From Alphaproteobacteria bacterium (GTDB taxonomy: Bacteria > Pseudomonadota > Alphaproteobacteria > Caulobacterales > Caulobacteraceae), in contig JAHJOO010000014.1 of assembly GCA_018820275.1 (NCBI GenBank), forward strand, positions 62,001 to 126,000: DNA of 64,000 nt, in the 5' to 3' direction. The translations under genes and the position numbers were made by a program. The notes beneath the pieces were generated by a model. It made no database searches, had not been told where the DNA came from, and saw only the letters and a program-made list of their open reading frames with translations. Within the stretch, counting starts at the first letter, position 1; the number at the start of each line of letters is the position of its first letter. This document shows positions 43,844 through 54,373 of the stretch, piece by piece.

Positions 43844-44719
43844 TCAGGCCGCGAAGCGTCCGCCCTTGGCGGCGTAGGCCTGGGTGCCGTGGGTGAAGAC
43901 CTCGTCGGTGGGCAGGACGGCGTCGATCGGGATGGTCTCGGCGTCCTTCAGCCGGGCGTACACCGGTCCGAAGTCCTGCAGCGTCTCGCGCTTCAGCCGC
44001 TCGATGGAATCGATCACGAAGTAGACCTGCTGGAAGTCGTCGATGCGGTACAGCGTGCGCATCACCCGCTCCAGATCGAAGCCGATCCGGTTCGGCGACG
44101 GGTCCTCGACGGCGAAGACGCTCTCGGTCGCCGATGAGACGATGCCGGCGCCATAGATGCGCAGCCCGCCCGCGTCCTCCATCAGGCCGAACTCGACGGT
44201 GTACCAGTAGAGCCGTGCCAGGTTGGGCAGCAGGCCCAGCGAGGCCGCGCGCTGACCGCCCTTGCCGTAGGCCTCCATGTAGGCGGCGAAGTCAGGGTCC
44301 GTCAGCATCGGCACGTGGCCGAACACGTCGTGGAAGATGTCCGGCTCCTGCAGATAGTCCAGCTGATCGGGCTTGCGGATGAACTGGCCCGAGGGGAAGC
44401 GGCGGTTGGCCAGATGGTCGAAAAAGACCTCGTCCGGCACCAGGCCGGGGACGCACACGACGGTCCACCCGGTGAGGGCCTGCAGCTTGGGATTCATCAC
44501 CTCGAAATCGGGGATGCCGCCGGTGTTCAGGTCCAGCGCGTCCAGCCCCTTCAGGAAGACGTCCGCGGCGCGTCCGGGCAGAATCTTCATCTGCCGGGCG
44601 TAGAGGGTGTTCCACGTCTCGTGCTCGACCAGGGTGTAGGCGCCCCAGTTCTGCGGGATGGTCCAGTCCTCGGCGGCCCCTTCCGGGGGCCTGTCGAAGA
44701 CGTGTTCGAAGTCGGACAT
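43844..44719 (-). CDS. phhA: Phenylalanine 4-monooxygenase
   Basis: PDIFHDVFGHVPMLTDPDFAAYMEAYG iron-binding motif, LARLYWYTVEFGLM. Confidence 0.95.
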   Translation of the reverse strand: MSDFEHVFDRPPEGAAEDWTIPQNWGAYTLVEHETWNTLYARQMKILPGRAADVFLKGLDALDLNTGGIPDFEVMNPKLQALTGWTVVCVPGLVPDEVFFDHLANRRFPSGQFIRKPDQLDYLQEPDIFHDVFGHVPMLTDPDFAAYMEAYGKGGQRAASLGLLPNLARLYWYTVEFGLMEDAGGLRIYGAGIVSSATESVFAVEDPSPNRIGFDLERVMRTLYRIDDFQQVYFVIDSIERLKRETLQDFGPVYARLKDAETIPIDAVLPTDEVFTHGTQAYAAKGGRFAA

Positions 44720-44796
44720 GGGACGCTCTCCTGCCGGTCCGCGCTCTGCGGCGCGCTCGCGGCGAACCTAGGCGCAGGCGCGCGCGGACGCCAGCG

Positions 44797-45102
44797 TCAC
44801 TGGAGCCGATGGGCGGCCGGGGTCATGCGGCCGGAGGCGTCCTTGCGCAGCCAGCCGGCCGGAAGGTCGAGGGCATCGACGCCGGCCGGAGCCAGCACGT
44901 CTTCCGCCGCATAGGCGACGAATCCCCCCTCCTCGCCCGTGGCGAGGACGCGGTAGAAGGGCTGGGCCGCCTCGACGTCGCCGACGTCGGCGGGCACGCC
45001 GGCGTAGGCCGCGTCGACGTCGACGACGACGCCGGCGAAGGCGTGATCGCGGTGACGGACGGCCTGGCCGAGGCGAAAGCGGGCTGTGGGAACCTGGGTC
45101 AT
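44797..45102 (-). CDS. hspQ: Heat shock protein HspQ / YccV-like
   Basis: RFRLGQAVRHRDHAFAGVVVDVDA...QPFYRVLATGEEGGFVAYAAEDVL. Confidence 0.8.
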   Translation of the reverse strand: MTQVPTARFRLGQAVRHRDHAFAGVVVDVDAAYAGVPADVGDVEAAQPFYRVLATGEEGGFVAYAAEDVLAPAGVDALDLPAGWLRKDASGRMTPAAHRLQ

Positions 45103-45246
45103 GCGCGGAAGATACGGCCGCGCGTCTGAGCCGGACCCGTGCGCGTCGTTCATCTTCCCGACAGGCTTGGCATTGCACGGGCGGCGCGCCGCGCTATCGT
45201 CGGGGAGACGGGGGTCGCTTTCGGACCGCCCAAAGAAAGTTCGGCC

Positions 45247-46359
45247 ATGCCGGAGATCGACGGCGCGCCCGTGCGGCGCGACGCCCGGTCCCCCCGCCGT
45301 GACGGCGACGGTCGCGAAGCGCCCCTGTACGGCGCGCTCGACCTGGGGACCAACAACTGCCGTCTGCTGATCGCGCGCCCGGCGCGCGACGGCTTCCGCG
45401 TGGTTGACAGCTTCAGCCGGATCGTCCGTCTGGGCGAAGGCGTGTCACGCAGCGGGCGGCTGGACGACGCCGCCATGGACCGGGCCTACGACGCGCTGGA
45501 CCAGTGCGCAGAGCGGCTGGCCCGCCGGGGCATCGACAGCGCGCGGATCAGCGCGGTGGCGACCCAGGCCTGCCGGCAGGCGGAGAACGGCGCCGCCTTC
45601 GTCGACCGGGTCCGCAGCGGCACAGGGCTGAAACTGAGGGTCATTGGTCCCGAGGAAGAGGCGGCGCTGTCGGTCGAGGGCTGCCGCAACCTGCTGGATC
45701 CGAGGCACGAGGCGGCGCTGGTCATCGACGTGGGCGGGGGCTCGACCGAACTGTCGTGGATGCGGGGCGACGGGCGCGGCTTCCAGACCGTGGCCTGGAT
45801 GAGCGCGCCGGTCGGCGTCGTGACCCTGGCGGAAGCGCACCCGGAACCGGAAGCCGGCCTGCCGGACTGGTTCGAAGCCATGGTGGCGACCATGACCGAG
45901 GCGCTGCGCCAGGCGGCCTGTCCCGACGACCTGACGGCCCTGTTCCTCGGCGGGAAGGGGCATCTGGTCGGCACCTCGGGTGCGATCACCAGCCTGGCGG
46001 GCGTCCATCTGGGGCTGAAGCGGTACCGCCGGGATCAGGTGGACGGCCTGTGGATGACGCGCGGCGACTGCGAGGCCGCGGCGAACAAGCTGCTGCATCT
46101 GGGACCGAGGGGCCGGGCCGCGGACAGCTGCATCGGACAGGAACGGGCCGACCTTGTCATGGCCGGGGCGGCGATCCTGGAAGCGGTCCAGCGCGGTTGG
46201 CCCAGCGACCGCGTCCGGGTGGCGGATCGCGGCCTGCGCGAGGGCCTTCTGCTGCAGCGGATTCGCGAGGATCGGCAGGCCGGCCGCCCGCGTCGCAGAC
46301 GCCGGCGGCGCGGCGGTCAGCCGGCCGGCGGCGGCGGAGGTGGCGGCGGCGAGACCTGA
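45247..46359 (+). CDS. Ppx/GppA family exopolyphosphatase
   Basis: YGALDLGTNNCRLLIA, VIDVGGGSTELSW; Arg- then Gly-rich C-terminal tail. Confidence 0.92.
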   Translation: MPEIDGAPVRRDARSPRRDGDGREAPLYGALDLGTNNCRLLIARPARDGFRVVDSFSRIVRLGEGVSRSGRLDDAAMDRAYDALDQCAERLARRGIDSARISAVATQACRQAENGAAFVDRVRSGTGLKLRVIGPEEEAALSVEGCRNLLDPRHEAALVIDVGGGSTELSWMRGDGRGFQTVAWMSAPVGVVTLAEAHPEPEAGLPDWFEAMVATMTEALRQAACPDDLTALFLGGKGHLVGTSGAITSLAGVHLGLKRYRRDQVDGLWMTRGDCEAAANKLLHLGPRGRAADSCIGQERADLVMAGAAILEAVQRGWPSDRVRVADRGLREGLLLQRIREDRQAGRPRRRRRRRGGQPAGGGGGGGGET

Positions 46360-47228
46360 ACCGGCAGGCTGAGGTCGCAGATGGAGAAATCCGCGCCACG
46401 CTCGGCCCGCATGCGGGCGACCAGGCCCCCGAAGGCCGGCCCGTCGGCCCGCATCACGTGCACGACGGGACGCTCCGCCTCCGGCAGGTCGGCGACGACG
46501 CGGGCGCGGATCATGCGGTCGGGCTCGACGACCTGTCCGGAGGGATCGGTCCCGGCCTTCAGGGCGCGGACCACGTCCAGTCCTTCCAGCGTCATGCCCC
46601 AGATGGTGTAGCGCTTGTCCAGCGAGGGATAGGCCTGACGCATGATGAAGAACTGGCTGTTGGCCGTATCGGGGTCCTCGCCCCGGGCCATGCCGGCGAC
46701 GCCCGGGCAGTAGAGGCCCCAGGCGTGGACCCGGCCGTCGGCCGTTCCGGCCATGAGGGCGTCGGGCTGGGTCTGGACCGGCAGGCTGTTCATAAAGCCG
46801 AGCACCGCGCCGGTCGGCGCGGCCACGGGGGCGAAGGGAAGGTCGGGCCCCCGCCGGAAGGTGAACTCGCCCGCCAGGTCGGGATAGGCGCTCTGGCCGT
46901 CGCCGGTGCCCAGCGGGTCGCCGGTCTGGGCCATGAACCAGTCGATCACGCGGTGCCAGACCATGCCGTCGTAGACCCCCAGCCGCGACAGCAGGCGGAT
47001 GCGCTCGACGTGCAGGGGCGCGGCCTCGGGCGTGAGCTCCACCAGGATGCGGCCCCGGGTCGTGTCGATCAGGAGCAGGTTTTCAGGCGCGACACGGCGC
47101 CAGCCCGTCTCGTCCATCGCCATGGCGGGCGCGCCGGGCGTCGCCCCCAGCCGGGGGTCCTGCGCCTTCGCCGGCAAGGCGAGGACGGCGAGAGCCGCCG
47201 AAGCGGCCAGCGCGATCAGCGTCTTCAC
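46317..47228 (-). CDS. Cyclophilin-type peptidylprolyl isomerase
   Basis: TTRGRILVELTPEAAPLHVERIRLL, WHRVIDWFMAQTGDP; poly-Pro tail. Confidence 0.88.
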   Translation of the reverse strand: MKTLIALAASAALAVLALPAKAQDPRLGATPGAPAMAMDETGWRRVAPENLLLIDTTRGRILVELTPEAAPLHVERIRLLSRLGVYDGMVWHRVIDWFMAQTGDPLGTGDGQSAYPDLAGEFTFRRGPDLPFAPVAAPTGAVLGFMNSLPVQTQPDALMAGTADGRVHAWGLYCPGVAGMARGEDPDTANSQFFIMRQAYPSLDKRYTIWGMTLEGLDVVRALKAGTDPSGQVVEPDRMIRARVVADLPEAERPVVHVMRADGPAFGGLVARMRAERGADFSICDLSLPVQVSPPPPPPPPAG

Positions 47229-48064
47229 GGCGTCACCTCCACGGCGGGCATCAGATCGCAGACGTTGAAGGACGTCCCGCGCGCGGCGCGGGTGGTCTCC
47301 ACCGAGGCGAGGAAGGTCGGGCTGGAGGGATCCATGACCCGAACCGTCGGACGTTCGCCGACGGGCAAGGCCGCGGCGGTGCGGACGCGGCTCATGCGGT
47401 CCGGCTCGCCCTGCACGGCCCCGTCGCGGGCGTCGTCGCCGGCCTTGATGGCCCGGACGGCCTCCATGCCCTGAACCACCCGGCCGAACGGGGTGTAGGC
47501 GCCGTTCAGAACGTCGTTGCGGCCGGTCATCAGGTAGAACTGGCTGTTGGCGCTGTCGGGCGGACCCGAGCGGGCCATGCCGACGGTGGCGGGACAGAAC
47601 AGGCCCTGGGCCGGCGTCTTCTTGTCCACCGTGAACATCATCTGGGCGTCGGGCTGGCTGCTCACCGCCATGGCCCCCAGCAGCCCGACCAGCCCCGGGC
47701 CGGCGTTGGCGACCGGGACGAAGCCGTCCTCCGCGCCGCGGCGGAAGCTGAACTCGCCCTTCACGTCGGGCAGATCGCTGCCGCCCGCGCCGGTCCCGGT
47801 GGGATCGCCGGTCTGGGCCATGAAGCCGGGGATCACCCGGTGAAAGGGCACGCCGTCGTAGAAGCCGCGATCTGCGAGGGTCCGGATGCGCGCCACGTGA
47901 TTGGGCGCCATGCGGGGCTCCAGCTCCACGAGGATGCGGCCGTGGACGGTGTCGATGACCAGCAGGTTGGCCGGATCGACGGTCCGCCAGACGTCCTGGG
48001 CGGCGGCGGGACCGGCGACGAGGGCGAGGGCGACGGCGAGGCAGGCGGCGAACTTCATTCTCAT
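47225..48064 (-). CDS. Cyclophilin-type peptidylprolyl isomerase (tandem paralogue)
   Basis: TVHGRILVELEPRMAPNHVARIRTLADRGFYDGVPFHRVIPGFMAQTGDP. Confidence 0.9.
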   Translation of the reverse strand: MRMKFAACLAVALALVAGPAAAQDVWRTVDPANLLVIDTVHGRILVELEPRMAPNHVARIRTLADRGFYDGVPFHRVIPGFMAQTGDPTGTGAGGSDLPDVKGEFSFRRGAEDGFVPVANAGPGLVGLLGAMAVSSQPDAQMMFTVDKKTPAQGLFCPATVGMARSGPPDSANSQFYLMTGRNDVLNGAYTPFGRVVQGMEAVRAIKAGDDARDGAVQGEPDRMSRVRTAAALPVGERPTVRVMDPSSPTFLASVETTRAARGTSFNVCDLMPAVEVTP

Positions 48065-48543
48065 CCCTTCACCCGGGCCCGGACCGCGGCGGCGACGGCC
48101 GGGCTGACGAAACTGTCGATCGCGCCGTCCAGCCGGGCGATCTCCTTGACCAGCCGGCTGGCGATGGCCTGGTGCCGCGGATCGGCCATCAGGAAGACGG
48201 TCTCGATGTCGGCATTGAGGCGCTGATTCATGGCCGTCATCTGGAACTCGTATTCGAAGTCCGCCACGGCGCGCAGGCCGCGCACGATGATGCTGGCCCT
48301 GACCTCCTCGGCGAAATGCATCAGCAGGGTGTCGAAGGCCCGGACCTCGACCTTTTCGCCGAGGGCGGCGACCTCGGCCCGGACCATCTCGACGCGGCGG
48401 TCGGTGCTGAACAGCGGCCCCTTGTCGTCGTTGCGGGCCACGCCAATGACGAGGCGATCCACCAGCTTCACCGCCCGGCCGATGATGTCCATGTGGCCGT
48501 TGGTGATCGGATCGAAGGTGCCCGGATAGAGCCCGATGCGCAT
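48061..48543 (-). CDS. coaD: Pantetheine-phosphate adenylyltransferase
   Basis: IGLYPGTFDPITNGHMDII, RGLRAVADFEYEFQMTAMN. Confidence 0.96.
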   Translation of the reverse strand: MRIGLYPGTFDPITNGHMDIIGRAVKLVDRLVIGVARNDDKGPLFSTDRRVEMVRAEVAALGEKVEVRAFDTLLMHFAEEVRASIIVRGLRAVADFEYEFQMTAMNQRLNADIETVFLMADPRHQAIASRLVKEIARLDGAIDSFVSPAVAAAVRARVKG

Positions 48544-48649
48544 GCGGTTCCCCCTTGCCGCGTCGCCCGGGTCTAGCAGGCGTCGCGGGTCCCGGTCACG
48601 CCGGGAAGCGATTCCGCATCATAACCGCGTTTGCGCGGCGATGATCGCG

Positions 48650-49447
48650 TCAGATTTTCTCCGGAGCCGACGCGCACAGGGCGGCGGTCAGGCGGGCGAC
48701 CAGCTCCGGGGCCGGCGCAAGGACATGGTCGCCGACGGCGGTGATCGCGGCGGCGGGCGTGGCGCTGTTGCACAGGAAGGCGTGGTCGAAGGCCCCGAGA
48801 TCTCCCAGGGCGACGACCGCCTGGCGTTGCCGCAGGCCCACGGCGGCGAGGCAGCGCGCGATCAGCGCCTGCGTCACGCCCTCCAGCTTCGGTCCCTCGG
48901 GCCAGACGACCTCATCGCCCGCGACGAAGCCGACGTTCCACAGCGTGCCCTCGAGGACGCGCCCATCCGGATCGACGAACAGGGCGTCGTCGAACCCGGC
49001 CCGGACGGCCGCGCGGCGGGCGCGGACCAGGCCGAAGGTGGCGACGTGCTTCAGATGGGGCTCTTCGCGAAGGTAGGTTATCGGCATGATCCGGAGATCG
49101 GTGCCGAGCGGATGCGGCGGATCGAACACGCCGACCATGACGCGCGGGCGACCGGTCCAGCTCACGGCGCGGTGCGTGATCTCGGGCGCGAACAGGCTGA
49201 CCCGCAGCCAGGCGTCGAGACGATCCCCCAAGGCATCCCGGATCAGCCGTCGCAGCCGGTCCTCGCCCACGGACTCGCCAAACAGCGCGATCGACGCGGC
49301 CTCGAGGCGCGCGAGGTGCAGATCCAGCCCCCGGACCCCGCCCGTCTCGACCCGGAACGAGGTGTAGGCCCCGTGGTTGACCAGGGCGGGACTGATCAGG
49401 TCCTCGGCCGTGGCGGGCCGTCCGTCGATCTGGATCCGCGGGGTCAG
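48650..49447 (-). CDS. Aminotransferase class IV family protein (proposed CTG start)
   Basis: Fold-IV motifs ([25 protein letters not shown]); conserved N-terminus [38 protein letters not shown] lies upstream of the first ATG/GTG/TTG (GTG, 49270). Confidence 0.7.
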   Translation of the reverse strand: MTPRIQIDGRPATAEDLISPALVNHGAYTSFRVETGGVRGLDLHLARLEAASIALFGESVGEDRLRRLIRDALGDRLDAWLRVSLFAPEITHRAVSWTGRPRVMVGVFDPPHPLGTDLRIMPITYLREEPHLKHVATFGLVRARRAAVRAGFDDALFVDPDGRVLEGTLWNVGFVAGDEVVWPEGPKLEGVTQALIARCLAAVGLRQRQAVVALGDLGAFDHAFLCNSATPAAAITAVGDHVLAPAPELVARLTAALCASAPEKI

Positions 49448-52272
49448 CCTTCGCCCTCGCCCGGCTCGCCCGGCCCCACAGCCGCGTCATCCCCGCCGCT
49501 GTCCGGCAGGCGTTCGACGGAGACGACCTTCTCACCGTCCGCCGTGCGGAAGATGGTGACGCCCTGGCTGGCGCGGCCGACGATGCGGACCTGGTCCATG
49601 CGGGTGCGGATCATCTGGCCGCCGGAGGTGACCAGCAGCAGGTCGTCGGTGTCCTCCACCGGGAAGGCGGCGGCCAGACGCGTGCCGGCGCGGCCGCCCA
49701 GGCCGTGGGCGGTCAGCCCCTTCCCGCCGCGGCCGGTGCGGCGATATTCGTAGGCGGAAGACCGCTTGCCGAAGCCGGTTTCGGTGACGGTCAGGATGAA
49801 TTGCTCGGCCGCGCCCAGCTGGGCGATGCGCTCCAGCGACAGGACGGCGTCGGCGACGGCTTCCTCGTCGGCCTCGACGGCGATCGGCTCTTCGTCAGCC
49901 GCCTCGCCCTGCCCGAGCGCCGCGCGGCGCATGGCGTTGGCGTGGCGGACGTAGGCCGCGCGCTCTTCCGGCGTCGCATCGACGCGTCCGAGGATGGCCA
50001 TGGAGATCACCTGATCGCCCTCGGCCAGCCGCACGCCGCGCACGCCGGTCGAGTCGCGACCCTTGAACACGCGCACGTCGTCGGCCTTGAAGCGGATGGC
50101 CTGGCCCAGGGCGGTGGTCAGCAGCACGTCGTCGTCGGCGGTGCACAGGCCGACGCCGACCATGGTGTCGCCGTCCTCCAGCTTCATCGCGATCTTGCCG
50201 GCGCGGTTGACGGTGGCGAAGTCGGACAGCTTGTTGCGGCGCACGTCGCCCGAGCGCGTGGCGAACATGATGTCCAGATTGCCCCACTCGGCCTCGTCCT
50301 CCGGCAAGGGCAGGACGTTCATGATGCTGTCGCCCGGTTCGATCGGCAGCAGGTTGACGAAGGCCTTGCCGCGCGACTGAGGATTGCCCAGCGGCAGGCG
50401 CCAGGTCTTCAGCTTGTAGGCCTTGCCGTTGGTGGCGAAGAACAGGACCGGGGTGTGGGTCGAGGCGGAGAAGACGCCGACCACCGCGTCGTCGTCCTTC
50501 ATGGCCACGCCCGAGCGGCCCTTGCCGCCGCGATGCTGGGTCCGATAGGCGTTCAGCGCCACGCGCTTGACGTAGCCGCCGTGGGTGACGGTGACGACCA
50601 TGTCCTCGCGCGGGATCAGGTCCTCGTCCTCCATCTCGCCGTCGCCTTCCCCGATCAGGGTGCGGCGCGGGACGGCGAATTTGGCCTTCACCTCCTCCAG
50701 CTCCTCGCGGATGACGCCGAGGATGTTGGCGCGGTCGGACAGCAGGGTCAGGTGGCCCTGGATGGTGCCGGCCAGCTCGCGCGCCTCGCCGAAGATGTCG
50801 TCGCGGCCGAGGCCGGTGAGACGGCTCAGCGTCAGGGCCAGGATGGCGCGGGCCTGCTCGTCGGTCAGATTCAGCTTGTCGCCGTCGATCAGCATCGAGC
50901 GCGGGTCGGCGATCAGCTCGACCAGGGCGATCATGTCGCCCACCGGCCAGCTCTTGGCCTGCAGGCGCTCGCGCGCCTCGGACGGATCGGCCGAGGAGCG
51001 GATGATGTGGATGACCTCGTCGATGTTGGCCACGGCCACGGCCAGGCCGACCAGGACGTGGCCGCGGTCGCGGGCCTTGCCCAGTTCGAACTTGATGCGG
51101 CGGACGACCACTTCCTCGCGGAACTCGAGGAAGGCCTCCAGCAACTGGCGCAGGCCCATCTGCTCGGGCCGGCCGTGGTTCAGCGCCAGCATGTTGACGC
51201 CGAACGAGCTCTGCATGGCGGTGAAGCGCCACAGCTGGTTCAGGACCACGTCGCCCGACGCGTCGCGCTTCAGCTCGATCACCATGCGCATGCCGTGACG
51301 GTCAGACTCGTCGCGGACGTCGGAGATGCCCTCGATGCGCTTTTCGCGGACCATTTCGGCGATGCGCTCGATCAGGGTCTGCTTGTTGACCTGATAGGGC
51401 AGTTCGGTGACCACGATCGCTTCGCGGTCCTTGCGGATGGTCTCGATGGTCGCGCGGCCGCGCACCACGACCGAGCCGCGGCCGTCGCGCAGGGCGACGC
51501 GCGGCGCCGTGCGCCCCATGATCTCGCCGCCGGTCGGGAAGTCCGGTCCCGGCACGATGTCCAGCAGGTCGTCGTCGCTGATGCCCGGGTCGGCCAGCAG
51601 CGCCAGGGCCGCGTCCACGACCTCGCCCAGATTGTGCGGAGGAATGTTGGTGGCCATGCCGACGGCGATGCCGCCGGCCCCGTTGACCAGCAGGTTCGGG
51701 ATCCGCGTCGGCAGGACGACCGGCTCCAGCTCCTTCTCGTCGTAGTTCGGCTGGAAGTCGACCGTGTCCTTGTCGATGTCGGCCATCAGGGCCGTCGCCG
51801 CCGAGGCCATGCGCGCCTCGGTGTATCGCATGGAGGCGGGCATATCGCCGTCGACCGAGCCGAAATTGCCCTGGCCGTCGACCAGCATCAGCCCCATCGA
51901 GAAGGGCTGCGCCATGCGCACGAGCGCCATGTAGACGGAGGCGTCGCCGTGCGGGTGGAACCGGCCCAGCACGTCGCCGACCACGCGGGCGCATTTCGAA
52001 TAGGCGCGGTCCGGGGTCATGTTCAGGTCGTGCATCGAATACAGGATGCGACGATGCACCGGCTTGAGGCCGTCGCGCGCGTCCGGCAGGGCACGGCTGA
52101 CGATGACGCTCATCGCATAGTCGAGGTACGACTTGCGGAGCTCATCCTCGATGGTGATGGAGGCGACGTCGCCGCCCTTGGGGGCGCCGTTCTCGGGGAT
52201 CGTGTCGGTCAAGGAATTCGGGCTTTCGTCCGGCGGAATCGGAACGTGTTCCGCGCCCCCGGTTTCTAGCAT
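49444..52272 (-). CDS. gyrA: DNA gyrase subunit A
   Basis: [48 protein letters not shown] GyrA-box region (Q-R-G-G-K-G). Confidence 0.97.
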   Translation of the reverse strand: MLETGGAEHVPIPPDESPNSLTDTIPENGAPKGGDVASITIEDELRKSYLDYAMSVIVSRALPDARDGLKPVHRRILYSMHDLNMTPDRAYSKCARVVGDVLGRFHPHGDASVYMALVRMAQPFSMGLMLVDGQGNFGSVDGDMPASMRYTEARMASAATALMADIDKDTVDFQPNYDEKELEPVVLPTRIPNLLVNGAGGIAVGMATNIPPHNLGEVVDAALALLADPGISDDDLLDIVPGPDFPTGGEIMGRTAPRVALRDGRGSVVVRGRATIETIRKDREAIVVTELPYQVNKQTLIERIAEMVREKRIEGISDVRDESDRHGMRMVIELKRDASGDVVLNQLWRFTAMQSSFGVNMLALNHGRPEQMGLRQLLEAFLEFREEVVVRRIKFELGKARDRGHVLVGLAVAVANIDEVIHIIRSSADPSEARERLQAKSWPVGDMIALVELIADPRSMLIDGDKLNLTDEQARAILALTLSRLTGLGRDDIFGEARELAGTIQGHLTLLSDRANILGVIREELEEVKAKFAVPRRTLIGEGDGEMEDEDLIPREDMVVTVTHGGYVKRVALNAYRTQHRGGKGRSGVAMKDDDAVVGVFSASTHTPVLFFATNGKAYKLKTWRLPLGNPQSRGKAFVNLLPIEPGDSIMNVLPLPEDEAEWGNLDIMFATRSGDVRRNKLSDFATVNRAGKIAMKLEDGDTMVGVGLCTADDDVLLTTALGQAIRFKADDVRVFKGRDSTGVRGVRLAEGDQVISMAILGRVDATPEERAAYVRHANAMRRAALGQGEAADEEPIAVEADEEAVADAVLSLERIAQLGAAEQFILTVTETGFGKRSSAYEYRRTGRGGKGLTAHGLGGRAGTRLAAAFPVEDTDDLLLVTSGGQMIRTRMDQVRIVGRASQGVTIFRTADGEKVVSVERLPDSGGDDAAVGPGEPGEGEG

Positions 52273-52334
52273 TCATAAGGCTTTCGGGCCAAGTCGCAGG
52301 GGTCGTCCGGATCCCGCCGTCCACGGAGAAGATC

Positions 52335-52889
52335 ATGCGCCGCCTCACCCTCGCCGCCCTCGCCGTTTCGATGACCGCGCCACTGGGCGCCTGCGCCTCC
52401 ATGGGCATGGCCGATCGCGCGCCGCTGGGCGATTTCGGCGAGGCGACCCTGGTCAACGCCGAGGGCGCCCGGGTCGGGCGGGCGGTGCTCACCCAAGGGC
52501 CCACGGGCCTGCTGATCCGGATCGAGGCCACCGGCATGACGCCCGGCTGGCACGGAATCCACCTGCACCAGACCGCGGAGTGCGAGGGTGCCTTCACCAG
52601 CGCCGGGGGCCACATTCACGGCGGCGAGGGCGGCAAGCCCCACGGCCTGCTGAACCCGGCCGGGCCCGACGACGGCGACCTGCCCAACGTCCATGCGGAC
52701 GCCACCGGCCGGGTCATGGCCGAGGTGTTCACGCCGCGTGCGCGAATCTCCGGGACCGGGCCGGGCGCGTGGCTGTGGGACGAGGACGGCTCGGCCATCG
52801 TCATCCACGCCGGCACCGACGACCACACGACCCAGCCGATCGGCGGAGCCGGCGCGCGGGTGGCCTGCGGGATCGTGGCCGCGGGCTGA
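52335..52889 (+). CDS. Cu/Zn superoxide dismutase family lipoprotein
   Basis: WHGIHLHQTAECEGAF, AGGHIHGG, VIHAGTDDH, GGAGARVACGIV; GAC lipobox. Confidence 0.88.
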   Translation: MRRLTLAALAVSMTAPLGACASMGMADRAPLGDFGEATLVNAEGARVGRAVLTQGPTGLLIRIEATGMTPGWHGIHLHQTAECEGAFTSAGGHIHGGEGGKPHGLLNPAGPDDGDLPNVHADATGRVMAEVFTPRARISGTGPGAWLWDEDGSAIVIHAGTDDHTTQPIGGAGARVACGIVAAG

Positions 52890-52943
52890 GGCTTTGTGCT
52901 TGGCCCGTCGCTCGCGACGCGGCCGCTCGCGGTCTGGGGCCGG

Positions 52944-53843
52944 TCAGGCCTTGGCCGCGCCGGCCCGGAGGCCGCGTTCCGCGAGGGCGACCACGCCGAC
53001 CCCGCTGATGGTCAGGGCCGCGCCGGTCAGGATCTGGACAGTCAGAACGTCGCCCAGCCACAGGGCACCGATGAGGATGGACACGACCGGCGTGGCCAGC
53101 AGATAGGGCGTGACGCGCCCCGCCTCCCGCCGCTGCACCAGCCAGAACATCAGGGTCGTGGCGACGATCGACGACGCGAGGCCGGACCACAGCACCGTGC
53201 CCCAGATCAGCGGCGTGGCCGCGGCGGCCGCCTCGAACTGGCCATGCTCCCACAGCGCCGAGCCCGCGGCGAGGGTGGGCAGGCAGGTCAGGGCCAGCAG
53301 GCCCTGCATCTTCAGCGGCGGAATGGACGTGGTGCGGCGGGCCACCACGGTGGTCAGTGCCCAGGCGGCGCTGGCTCCGATCACGACGACGATGGCCTTC
53401 CAGTCCTGAAGCGCGTGCGGGTCGGCGGCCATCCAGACGATGCCGAAAAAGGCCACGACCAGACCCGTGAGCGCCAGCCGGCTCAGCCGCTCGCCGAGGA
53501 TCAGGAAGGCGAACAGCGCTGTGAACGGAATCCACAGTTGCGTGGCGACCGAGGCCGGGCTGACGTCATTGGCGAGCGAGAAGCCGAGGTAGATCAGACC
53601 ATAGTGGATCGGGCCGCCCAGCAGCACGATCACCAGCAGGCTCTTCCAGTTCGGGAACGGCGGCCGGACGAAGGGCAGAAGGCAGAGGCTGGCCAGTCCG
53701 AAGCGGAGGGCGGCGGCGAAGAGCGGCGGCAACTGCTCGGTGGCGACCTTGGCGGCGGCGTTGTTGGCCCCCCAGATGACCACGATCAGCACAAGGGCGC
53801 CGATCTCGAGCGCGGTCAGGCGGTGGGGCGCGGGCGGGGTCAC
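52944..53843 (-). CDS. EamA/DMT family transporter
   Basis: 10-TM pattern, WGANNAAAKVATEQLPPLFAAALRF; two EamA repeats. Confidence 0.88.
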   Translation of the reverse strand: MTPPAPHRLTALEIGALVLIVVIWGANNAAAKVATEQLPPLFAAALRFGLASLCLLPFVRPPFPNWKSLLVIVLLGGPIHYGLIYLGFSLANDVSPASVATQLWIPFTALFAFLILGERLSRLALTGLVVAFFGIVWMAADPHALQDWKAIVVVIGASAAWALTTVVARRTTSIPPLKMQGLLALTCLPTLAAGSALWEHGQFEAAAAATPLIWGTVLWSGLASSIVATTLMFWLVQRREAGRVTPYLLATPVVSILIGALWLGDVLTVQILTGAALTISGVGVVALAERGLRAGAAKA

Positions 53844-53905
53844 CGTCCGGCTATGGCATGGGGCGTCGTGCCGCGCGCCTCAAACCGGGTGACGAACGGT
53901 TACGA

Positions 53906-54373
53906 TCAGGCCGGCCTGGCGATCATCAGCCAGTAGATGCCCAGGACGGCGGCGAAGGCCGGAATGCCCAGCGCGAACCAGAGGCGGTACAGGCGGCCGT
54001 AGGCGTCGGGCAGCGGGGCGGCGGCGGCGGCGGCGGCGCGGGCGAGGTCCCGCAGGCGGATCTGGATGACCACGACCGGCAACCAGCAGGCCCCGGTCAG
54101 GACATAGAGGCCGTAGGCCCACAGCAGCCAGGGCTCGGTCAGCGCATAGCCCTGGAGGTGGATCAGGCCGAGGCCGCTGAGCGGCTGGACGATGACGGCG
54201 ACGGCGGTGAACAGGGCGTCGGCGACGACCACCGTCCCGGCCACGTGGGCGACGGCGGCGGCGTCGCGCGACCGGTTCGCCCAGACCATGAAGAAGGCGA
54301 TTCCCATGCCCGTGCCGAACAGGACGGCACCGGACAGGATGTGGACCATCTTCACCGCGACATAGAGATCCAT
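53906..54373 (-). CDS. DUF2269-like membrane protein
   Basis: MDLYVAVKMVHILSGAVLFGTGMGIAFFM multi-TM; coupled to the upstream SDR gene. Confidence 0.7.
   Translation of the reverse strand: MDLYVAVKMVHILSGAVLFGTGMGIAFFMVWANRSRDAAAVAHVAGTVVVADALFTAVAVIVQPLSGLGLIHLQGYALTEPWLLWAYGLYVLTGACWLPVVVIQIRLRDLARAAAAAAAPLPDAYGRLYRLWFALGIPAFAAVLGIYWLMIARPA

Noticed and set aside
49705-52269. 854-aa plus-strand ORF opposite gyrA
   Set aside because: Antisense shadow of gyrA; composition biased
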